DNA from: Acanthamoeba sp. SK_2022b
Taxonomy: Eukaryota > Discosea > Longamoebia > Acanthamoebidae
Assembly (NCBI GenBank): GCA_027943245.1
Contig: JANDJZ010000730.1
Span: 1-22,624, forward strand
Length of the DNA stretch: 22,624 nucleotides
Direction: 5' to 3'
This document shows positions 1-7,365 of this stretch, one piece after another; position 1 is the first letter of the stretch, and each line of letters begins with the position of its first letter. The notes under the pieces are model-generated. The model had not been told where the DNA came from. It did not search any database and saw only the letters and a list, made by a program, of their open reading frames with translations. The position numbers were made by a program, and so were the translations under genes.

Positions 1-483
1 GGGCGTTGGTGGTTTGGTTCATGGCGTTCTCCTGCTGCACGATGCACTCTGTGAGCATGGTGATGAAGTTTCCGCGCTTCTCCAGGTCGCCCTCCAGACT
101 CCTCCTGTACTGATCGAGCACGTGGCTGGCTTCGTTGATCTCCTCGGCGAGCGCCGCGATGTCGTGGGGACCTGTGTGCGCGCCATTAAAACGTTCACCC
201 GGTGGTCAGAGCGCTGTGCGGTGGCGCGCGCATAAGCCCCCCCCCTCTCCCTCGAACGCGGGGGGGGGAGGAAGGCGCACTCGTGACTTGCGCCAGGAGT
301 CGCCCGTCCATCAGGCCCGCGCGGAGGCCCGCCACCTTTTCGGCGCTGAGGTCCTGCGCGATGGCCGCCTCCTCGAGATCGCGCATGGCCTTGGCGATGG
401 CGGTCTCCCTGCCAAAGGCCATCTGATGCACCTGACCGCTCTCCGCGACCGAGTGTGGGCCCTGCACTCGACAGCCAACACAC

Positions 484-557
<74 letters not shown>

Positions 558-851
558 CACAACACACACAACACAACACACACAACACACACAACACACA
601 CACGCCGAACGAGGCAAAGCGAGATGAGGGATAAGGGGCGGTCATCGTCCCTGCCAAGGGCGCCCCCCCCCCAAACAAAAGAGGAGCGAGTACGGCCGGC
701 GCGGTGGAGGAGTGCGTCTTGCTGGTCTTTTCGAGGAGGAGGGCCTTGATGGCGTCGATGAACTCCTTGCCGTAGATGTTGCGCTCCACCCAGATGTCCA
801 GCATCCTCATAATCTGCTTTTTGACCTTGTCGCTAGAGTCACTGCGTGCGG

Positions 852-886
<35 letters not shown>

Positions 887-1562
887 GCGCGTGTGTTGTG
901 TGTGTGTTGTGAGTGTGTGTGTTGCGCGTGCGAAAGACGATGTAAATAAGTGTGCATAGCAAGCGGAGACGCGCCAGCGTGGGAGGAGGAGGAGGAGGAG
1001 CGGCACCTGTACACGAAGACCACGCAGGGCTCCAGCAGCTTGGCAAACTCCTTGATGAACTCGTTTCCCTTCTTCTTGCTGGTCTGCACAATGTCGTTCG
1101 CCAGCCACAGAAACAGCAGACGCCTGTCCTTGGGCGCTGCGCAGTGGAGAGAAGGAGGAATATATATAACAATATTAATAATAATAATATTATATATAAG
1201 CACTCAACAGATCACCCAAAAAAGGGTCCGAGTTGGCTCGGCTGCGCGCCCTAAGCACAACCCGTTGACATCTCGTAGACTCCTCATCTGTTCATCTCGA
1301 AGAGGGTCGTGTGTGTGTGGTACCCTTGAAGAGCTCGCGTTTCCATATTTCTACGCTCGTGTGGTGCCGCTTTCTGTGGTACATGATCCAGTGCGACAGA
1401 GCTACCCACGCACGCATCGTCCAAGAACCCCCCCCCCCACGAGTCAGGATTCTGCCAAGGCCTAGCGTGGCGGTGCCTCGGAAACGAACTTTGTATGCTC
1501 TGCTGAGAGTCGCTCAGCAGGCGCAGCTTGTCAACAAGCACCTGCTCGGTGTAGGCCGACAT
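1..1562 (-). CDS. RPRD1: CID-domain, RPRD1/CREPT-like RNA polymerase II CTD-binding protein (partial, 6 exons)
   Basis: Exons read on the minus strand are 1562-1490, 1401-1324, 1136-1007, 841-694, 431-281 and 171-1. All junctions are GT-AG and the phases (1,1,2,0,1) join without a shift. The first ~250 residues are present and the 3' end lies outside the window. Exons 1-4 give a CTD-interacting domain, with landmarks SDSQQSIQTLSHWIMYHRK, RRLLFLWLANDIVQ and MLDIWVERNIYGKEFI, which match RPRD1A/RPRD1B/Rtt103. Exons 5-6 give the charged coiled coil typical of the RPRD1 C-terminus (ARDLEEAA-like start, then EEINEASHVLDQYRRSLEGD). In the family the CID binds phosphorylated CTD heptads of RNA polymerase II and the coiled coil dimerises. 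The start at 1562 is chosen because family members begin MSA; an in-frame ATG at 1658 exists. Exon 4 could end elsewhere, but gtactc is the only close donor and gives the right phase. Family assignment is firm; the exact paralogue is not resolvable. Confidence 0.87.
478..602. repeat. (CA)n microsatellite with CACAACA variants
   Basis: About 37 uninterrupted CA units are followed by irregular ACACAACAC units. The tract lies in intron 4 of the RPRD1-like gene (432-693), so on the coding strand it is a (TG)n run upstream of exon 5. Confidence 0.95.
853..886. repeat. (TG)n microsatellite
   Basis: About 17 TG units in intron 3 of the RPRD1-like gene, close to the exon 4 acceptor. On the coding strand it reads (CA)n. 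Shorter TG-rich fragments continue to about 930. Confidence 0.93.
1159..1199. repeat. AT-only, near-palindromic intronic tract
   Basis: A 41-base A/T-rich block of TATATATAA, AATATTAAT and ATAATATTATATATA units inside intron 2 of the RPRD1-like gene. The two ends are partly self-complementary, so a weak hairpin is possible. It contrasts with the GC-rich exons around it. Confidence 0.7.
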
Positions 1563-1626
1563 CGCCGCTCGTGGTTCTCCTGCAGATGGAACGGAACGGA
1601 ATTGGTTTGGCCGGTTCTTGAATTTG

Positions 1627-1637
1627 GTTATATATTT
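1627..1637 (-). promoter_or_regulatory. TATA-like element upstream of the RPRD1-like gene
   Basis: On the minus strand this reads aaatatataac, about 65-75 bases upstream of the chosen ATG at 1562. The spacing would allow a short 5' UTR. The assignment rests only on sequence and spacing. Confidence 0.28.
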
Positions 1638-1829
1638 CTTTCCTTCGGCATCTTTCACGAAGCGGGAAACAAACCGTTAACGGGCGGTTTGAGTGGGTTG
1701 GTAGTGGTCAAGCTAAGACCCCGTTACATCTTCTTGAAGAAGCATCAGCGGTTGAACGGTTGGGCGGCAGCTGCGGCGTCGGTAGGCGGCGGCAGCTTGG
1801 GCGGCGGATCCTGAATAGGGAGGGTGGTT

Positions 1830-1959
1830 AGACCAAACGCAACTGCATATTGAACTACGCCCCATCTCTACGCCGTGCAACCGCTCCCATCTCCGGCTGG
1901 CCAGGCCTAACGCCGGCGTAGAGATGGGGCGTAGTTCAATATGCAGTTGCGTTTGGTCT
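1830..1959. repeat. 46-bp perfect inverted repeat with 38-bp spacer (foldback)
   Basis: Arms 1830-1875 and 1914-1959 are exact reverse complements (arm begins agaccaaacgcaactg). The spacer contains GGCTGGCCAGGCC-like, partly self-complementary sequence. It sits between the divergent RPRD1-like and ATP-grasp/hydrolase genes. No convincing target-site duplication flanks it. It may be a foldback or MITE remnant, or the template of a hairpin RNA. Confidence 0.9.
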
Positions 1960-2990
1960 TTCAAGTAGTCCGAGCAAGCAGGAGATCAACGCTCCGGCAT
2001 CCAGGTTGGTTGCCCGCATCTTCCCGGGCTGGTGGCATAGTTGGCAAAGCAACCATTGTGCGAAACAGCTACACACCCTCAACATACGCTACTACACAAT
2101 TCATCTGTATAATTCATCCCTTGCCTCCCTATTCGACTCAAATTCCTTTACAAGCACACTTCATCATCTCGACAACTGCAACACCATCACATCATCCCGC
2201 CAACAGGCAGCACTCCATTCCTCCACACCAGCCCTGAATGAAATCTCATATTCATTCTCCCTCACCATGCTTGCTGACCTTGCTGATCCTGACGTACTGT
2301 TCTTCATTGAGAGGCAAGTGAACCATATACAGAGTGGGATTATGCTTCCATTCATGTGCTGCGCTTGCTGCTGGGTGCCTCCTACGCAACTTCCTCTTTG
2401 TTGACAACACTCCCATTCACTTCTCAGCACTGAGGCCTGACCCCTACAATCATTTGGCATCCCTGTGGTGACAGATGAGTTTCATCTGGCACCCCTGCAG
2501 TGCATGCCATGCTGCCTCTAGGCTGAGGCTGCTTTTCAGAATAACAGATCTGCTCACCTCAAACTTGTTGCTTTGAAAGGCTGGCTTACTTCTCACAGTC
2601 CACACCACACACTGTGCACTACACCATCACCATCTGGGCCAAAAAGTTTCCTGGTGCAAGAGCAAAAGAAGGTGTAGAGCAAACAGTTACGATGTGCATC
2701 ACTGATACCGTTTCAATGAAAACACAGAGAAATAGTCTAGGTAATGCAGAATACTTCATTCCACCATAACAACCTCACCTTAAACATCACCGCCTCACTT
2801 CGCTACGCACAAAACATGACACGACCCTTGCTGCGTTCCGCAAGTGCAAGTAGAATGAAAAGGCTGGGGAAAGTCGACCGTTTCCCCTGCAACCCACTGC
2901 AGACCCCGCAATGGACGCAGTACTGCGGCCACCAGGCTCACTCAACGCCACTGCTCCTCCCAACACCACGTCGCCCCTACTGCTTGCAGC
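1960..2990. other. Intergenic region, no recognised gene
   Basis: Open frames here, such as the one ending near 2404 on the plus strand, match no family I recognise and carry no splice-consistent continuation. Roughly 2060-2745 is visibly poorer in CG dinucleotides than the flanking genes, as expected of old repetitive DNA. From about 2760 the composition becomes more GC-rich and likely contains the promoter of the plus-strand gene starting at 2991. Confidence 0.5.
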
Positions 2991-3874
2991 ATGCTTGTGA
3001 AAACCGGACGCCCACTCTTCAAGCACAATAAGAAGCCCTACTCAACCATATTTGTGCACAGTCACTCTCACACGGGCGGCCTCCTAGACCCCAAGTACCA
3101 CGCCATCCCCGCAGGTCACCCCCGCTCCTCTTTTTCATTTCTTTTCATTCTTTTTTAAAGAGAAAAGAATAGAATTAAGCGTCGGTGTCCTTCCTTGTGT
3201 CTCACAGACCAGGCGCATGACGCCAATGCCATCCTTCTGGGAGGCCACCGGGATGTCCTCGTTACCTCTCTTCCTGTGGACCCCGCCTACCTCAGTGCGC
3301 ATCACTCCTCTCCTGGCGCTGTTCCTTCTTTTATGTAACCTCTCTCCTTGCCCCCCTCTCCCTCTCTACTTACCGTACGGCCACAATAGAGTACTGGGCG
3401 GATGTGCTCAAACTGTCGCAGCCTCTTCTTTACAATCTGCCGGCCGACCGCTTCAAGGGCACCCTCATTGACGTACACCATGCTCCACGGCGCTCCCCTG
3501 GTGTAGGTGTGTGTGGGTTGATGAGTGGTTTTCCTCTTTCTCCCTTTCTTTGTGTGTGGGGCGTGGTGCTGGCCGGCCAGTCCCTCTTGGAGAACATGGA
3601 TGGCTTCGTCGACTTTCTGAAGGAGAAACAGAGCAAGGGCTTGCTCAAGGACACCCTCGTCCTTTCCGTGTTCGAGGCCGAGGAGAAAGACAAAGACCTC
3701 CTTGCCCGCCTTCAAAGCGCCGTACCTGCCCCGTCTTCTTGATTACGTGGCCCAGCCACCACTCCCGATGACCACAGCTCTTCTGTTTTGATCTGTTCTG
3801 GCAGGACGTGGGCAACGTGATCTCCGAGTGCAACTACGCCTTGCTGGACCTGGGCACCAAGGGCGCCTGGCGCA

Positions 3875-3936
<62 letters not shown>

Positions 3937-5672
3937 TGAGAAGCGTGCTGGAGAGGCATACGGGCGCCAGGCTAAGCTTGCACACACACACGCGTGCTGC
4001 AGTTTTGCAAGGCCAACGGTGTCCCGCAGCTGCCGGGAGGCGTGTTCCATTCGGCACAAGAGGCGCTGCAGTTCACCCGCGACGAGCTCGCGCGTCGCCA
4101 CTCCGTGGTCTTCAAGTCGCCACACGGGATCGGTATGGCCAGCTTGCCCCTGATACCAAAGAGAGAGAGAGAGAGAGTGCGCGCGCGCGTTTCCGATGCG
4201 CCAGTGGTCTGACGCGGGGGCGGCGGGACAGGGGGACTGGACCAGCTGCGAATCATGGCGACCCCCGAGCTGACGGCCAACGCCGCTGCCATTGAGTTTG
4301 ACGAGGACCAGCGTACCTTCATCGACCTCACCCTCGCGAAAGAAAAGGAGGTGCGGCGGCGGGACATCTCCGAGCTGCGGTCGCTGCAGAGAGCTGCCCA
4401 TCACTGGCGCTGAAAGGACTGTGGGGGGGGGGCACCGATTGGCAGATCGTGGGCGAGCGGTTTGCGCATCGGGTCGAGTGCGAGCAGGTGGTGGACGTCT
4501 ACATCGACCCGATCCTCCCCGGCCAGAACAGCTCGGTCGTGTTCGACCAGCTCACCCTCCAGCCCACCCACGGCAACGGGGGCATCGGTACCGCCGCTCC
4601 ACCCCTCCCCCAGCCACCCGTGCTTGGATGGTGGTGGCAAGCGCTCACTCACGAGACGCCAACAACCTTGTGGTTGGTTGGTTGGTTGGTTGGTTGGTTG
4701 GTTGGTTGGTTGGTTGGTTGGTTGGTTGGTTGGTTGGTTGGTTGGGGGGTGCACCCACCAGCGTACTACGGGGCAAAGTATCCGTCGGTGCACTTTGACG
4801 CCAAGAAGGAGGTGTGCGGGGTCATCAAGCAGACCCTCCTGCCTGCCCTCCTCAAGGCTGGCTACGCGGGGCCCGCCGGTAAGACTTGCCCTACGACCCC
4901 CCCCCTCACTTCCCTTTCCACAGTCCCCTTGGTTCTCGCCTCTCTCCTCCCTCCCCTTATTGGCGAGAGCGCGCGCGCGTGGTGCAGGCATCGACGTCAT
5001 GTACCGTCCGCCCCATCCGCTCCACTTTGTGGAGCTTAACATGCGCACCGACGCCATTACCTACATGCACGCCTCCTTCACTATCTTCTGCTCCTCCTTC
5101 TCGCTCTCTCTCGCTCCCTCTCTTGCTCTGTCTCGCTCCCTCTTACATGTGTGCGATGGGGAGTACAGTAAGCACTTGTCCGACCGCATCGGCAAGGCGC
5201 TCTACGAGAAGGAGGCCGGCCAGATGGCCTTCATGACCCTGGTCAACCTGCCCCACACCCTCTCCTTCTCCGAGATCAAGGACAAGTTCGCCGACTCACT
5301 CCAGCCCTCCGACGAGGGCGTGTTTGTCATCACCAACCCCAACCGCCACCAGTACGCCTCTCTGTCTCTCCCCCTCTCTACCCCTCTTCTACTATTGCTG
5401 CTGCTGCTCAGCCTCCGCCTCGCCCTCCGTGGCCCGTGCGATGCGTGTGCGGTTGCGCCGGCCAGGTGGGGCTCGTACGACGTGGCGGCCATCAGCCCCC
5501 TGGGCATCCACGTGGCGGAGGTGCTCATGAAGACGCGCCTCATCGCCATCTGGGGCAGCGAGATCGCGCGGACGGTGCTCACCAACATCCAGCGGCATCC
5601 CAACCCGCTCCTGGCGCGCCAACACGGTACCGCTTGACCAGAGTGTGGCGGTTGTTGAGGCGCAGTTCCGAC

Positions 5673-5734
<62 letters not shown>

Positions 5735-6025
5735 AACTGCAGAGGACCAGGAGTGCTACCCGTACCTGGTGTCGCTACCGCACGACTACTCGCATGCGTG
5801 GGATACGGACAAGAAGTGGCCCGCCATCCTCTTCCTCCACGGCATGGACGAGCGTGGCTCCCAGCTCGTCAAGGTGCGGCAGCACGGGCTCCCCAAGACC
5901 GTCCAGCAACACAAGGACTTCCCCTTCATCAGCATCAGCCCGCAGTGCCCCGAAACGGACGAGCATTGGGACACGGCAATGCTCACCAAGGTCTTGGACA
6001 AGGTGGACACCAACTCTCTGCTCAG

Positions 6026-6112
<87 letters not shown>

Positions 6113-6767
6113 TTATTGATTGCACACGCATCTCTCTCACACACACATTTTGTGTCTCTCGCGTGTGGTGTAGGCAGCGGAGGAGTTCCGGATAGATCCA
6201 GAGAGGGTGTACCTGACGGGCTGCAGCATGGGAGGCGAGGGGGTGTGGCTCCTCTCCCTGGCCTCCCCGCATCGCTTCGCCGCCATCGCGCCCATCTGCG
6301 GCGACGCTCCGGGCGAGGCCACGCCCGAGAAGGTGGCTCGAATCAAGGTGTGGCCCGTCCTCTACTTAGTTGGGCGATGACCACGTTCGTGAGCGCCGAC
6401 TTGTTTGTTGATGCGCGCATGCGTGCGTGCGTGCTGCGGTGGTTTGGTTGGTTCACCTGGGGCAGGACCTGCCGGCGTGGGTATTCCATGGCCGCAAGGA
6501 CCCCGTGGTGCCCTTTGACGACTCGGTGAAGATGGTGGAGGCGCTGCGCCAGGCAGGCGCCACGCACGTCAAGTTCACGGAGTACGAGGACACCGCGCAC
6601 GACGCATGGACTGGTGTGTTACACCCACCCATACTCCTCCTCGTGCTCTCTCTCTCTCTCTCTCCTTTCTCATTCCAACCCCAACCGTTTCAAAAGGTAC
6701 ATACGACAATCCGCTGCTTTACGATTGGTTCCTGCAACACACCCGCAAGGAGGAGGCGCCCCAATAG
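2991..6767 (+). CDS. ATP-grasp ligase-like / alpha-beta hydrolase (COG4099-like) fusion protein, 15 exons
   Basis: Exons are 2991-3114, 3208-3294, 3390-3472, 3581-3721, 3805-3876, 4003-4132, 4232-4350, 4446-4587, 4762-4878, 4988-5351, 5466-5626, 5743-6002, 6174-6347, 6466-6613 and 6697-6767. Every junction is GT-AG and in phase, giving 730 codons plus TAG. Residues 1-~169 look like a pre-ATP-grasp region. Residues ~170-510 look like an ATP-grasp domain, with [12 protein letters not shown] (Lys207 and a glycine loop) and GIDVM...FVELNMRTD (Asp341, and the Glu354-x-Asn356-x-Arg358 metal/phosphate motif). Residues ~514-730 are a serine hydrolase resembling COG4099 predicted peptidases: [11 protein letters not shown] (about 542-552), nucleophile Ser618 in GCSMGGEG, Asp670 in GRKDPVVP and His703 in DTAHDAW. 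ATP-grasp enzymes join a carboxylate to an amine, thiol or hydroxyl; the substrate here is unknown. No signal peptide is obvious. An acceptor-like ttgcag just before ATG 2991 leaves room for an upstream exon. Confidence 0.85.
3877..3934. repeat. (GT)n microsatellite starting at a splice donor
   Basis: About 29 GT units that begin exactly at the donor of intron 5 (exon ends CGCAAG) of the ATP-grasp/hydrolase gene. The donor dinucleotide is therefore the first repeat unit. Confidence 0.93.
4160..4176. repeat. Short (GA)n tract
   Basis: A run of about eight GA units followed by gcgcgcgcg in intron 6 of the ATP-grasp/hydrolase gene. Confidence 0.75.
4672..4745. repeat. (GGTT)n tetranucleotide microsatellite
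   Basis: About 18 perfect GGTT units within intron 8 (4588-4761) of the ATP-grasp/hydrolase gene. Forward translation yields a spurious GWLV repeat that is not coding. Confidence 0.95.
5076..5160 (+). other. Pyrimidine-rich in-frame segment in exon 10: retained low-complexity insert or cryptic intron
   Basis: Between TDAITYMHA and SKHLSDRIG the plus strand is a CT-rich stretch that looks like an intron tail and ends in acceptor-like ggggag and tacag. No usable GT donor lies between about 5040 and 5125. It is open in frame (Ser/Leu-rich), so either it is translated, or an intron with a non-GT (for example GC) donor is removed in phase. Confidence 0.5.
5675..5733. repeat. (GT)n microsatellite
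   Basis: About 29 GT units occupying much of intron 11 (5627-5742) of the ATP-grasp/hydrolase gene. The acceptor aactgcag follows almost directly. Confidence 0.94.
6026..6111. repeat. (TC)n-(TG)n compound microsatellite
   Basis: About ten TC units continue into about 32 TG/GT units inside intron 12 (6003-6173) of the ATP-grasp/hydrolase gene. Confidence 0.94.
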
Positions 6768-6835
6768 CGGATGTCTACACCCCGGCCTCGCCTTCCCACT
6801 CCCATGACTTGATTCTTATTGTGTTCAATCATTTT

Positions 6836-6841
6836 AATAAA
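6836..6841 (+). terminator. Polyadenylation signal AATAAA
   Basis: A canonical AATAAA lies 69 bases after the TAG of the ATP-grasp/hydrolase gene, in an AT-rich stretch. It is placed to end that transcript. Confidence 0.6.
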
Positions 6842-7148
6842 CAATGTTGAAATATCATCCTTGCACTGCTTTTCTTTGTTCGCCAGTGTACACTGTTATC
6901 CCTACGGCATTAGATTGGCACATACCGGAGTCGAGGATGAAAAGATAAGGAGGCAAGAGCCCAAGCGCGCTTCACGCACGACGAAGGCGGATCAACTACG
7001 ACAAAGCAGCACCTGGTGTGGGACACCCTCTCCTTCATCATGATCCATTTGTAGCTTATCGGCCCTGATGGATTGGGTGACGCGGGTCCTATCATCCCAT
7101 TTAGGCCAGTCGCTTGCACCAACCCCTAAGAGATCTGCCTTTGTGTCA
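6842..7148. other. Intergenic region, no recognised gene
   Basis: Moderately GC-rich sequence downstream of the polyadenylation signal. Both strands have short open frames but I recognise no domain and no splice-consistent exon chain. It may include eroded parts of the minus-strand fragment described next. Confidence 0.4.
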
Positions 7149-7232
7149 ACAAGCTGTCTTGTAGGTGTGCATGAAGGCCTGGAGGACGGTCTCGTTGACG
7201 CGCTTCTCGTGGGTGATGCGCTCCACCAAAAA
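7146..7232 (-). pseudogene. Exon-like fragment resembling a RasGEF N-terminal motif
   Basis: On the minus strand the frame reads LVERITHEKRVNETVLQA, then FMHTYKTAC and a TGA. The pattern LVxRxT...(x)n...FxxTYxx resembles the first helices of the RasGEF N-terminal domain (LVERLT...FLLTYRSF in family members). Only about 25 residues exist. The upstream side breaks into a T run and CCA-type satellite next to the old copia remnant, so no start or upstream exon is visible. It is probably a gene fragment cut off by repeat insertion. The resemblance is suggestive only. Confidence 0.27.
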
Positions 7233-7235
7233 AAC

Positions 7236-7295
7236 ATAACATCACCACTACAACACTACAACACCATACCACCACCACCACCACCACCACCACAA
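7236..7295. repeat. CAC/CCA satellite patch
   Basis: aacatcaccactacaacac-type sequence ending in a (CCA)n run, of the same kind as the long satellites at 10974 and beyond. It directly abuts the left end of the old copia element. Confidence 0.85.
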
Positions 7296-7299
7296 CTTC

Positions 7300-7361
7300 A
7301 GTGTGAAGTGAGAGAGAACAGGGGTTCTCTCTGGTTTTATTACTGCTGATTATATTGTTGT
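7300..7361 (-). repeat. Truncated 3' LTR of the old copia
   Basis: Matches the interior of the intact LTRs (agtgtgaagtgagagagaac onward, through the gagagaac/gttctctc hairpin and tttatt). It then jumps at a tgttgta junction straight into RNase H coding sequence (gagtatgttggccagcatga). Confidence 0.88.
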
Positions 7362-7365
7362 ATGT

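Noticed and set aside
481..930. Cys/Val- and Thr/His-repeat open frames over the CA/TG tracts (also 3881-4153, 5645-6195, 18081-18490)
   Set aside because: Microsatellite translation artefacts lying in introns or upstream sequence.
2025..2140. A tRNA-like box A (TGGCATAGTTGG at about 2030) with a box B-like ATTCGACTC about 100 bp later
   Set aside because: The spacing is too long, no acceptor or anticodon stem pairs, and box B is imperfect. A tRNA-derived SINE is possible but unsupported.
2006..2404. 132-codon plus-strand open frame in the intergenic region
   Set aside because: No recognisable domain, in CpG-poor sequence, with no splice-consistent neighbours.
4462..5637. A single 391-codon plus-strand frame over exons 8-11 of the ATP-grasp gene
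   Set aside because: It translates the (GGTT)n intron and other introns. The spliced model keeps the conserved motifs and consistent phases.
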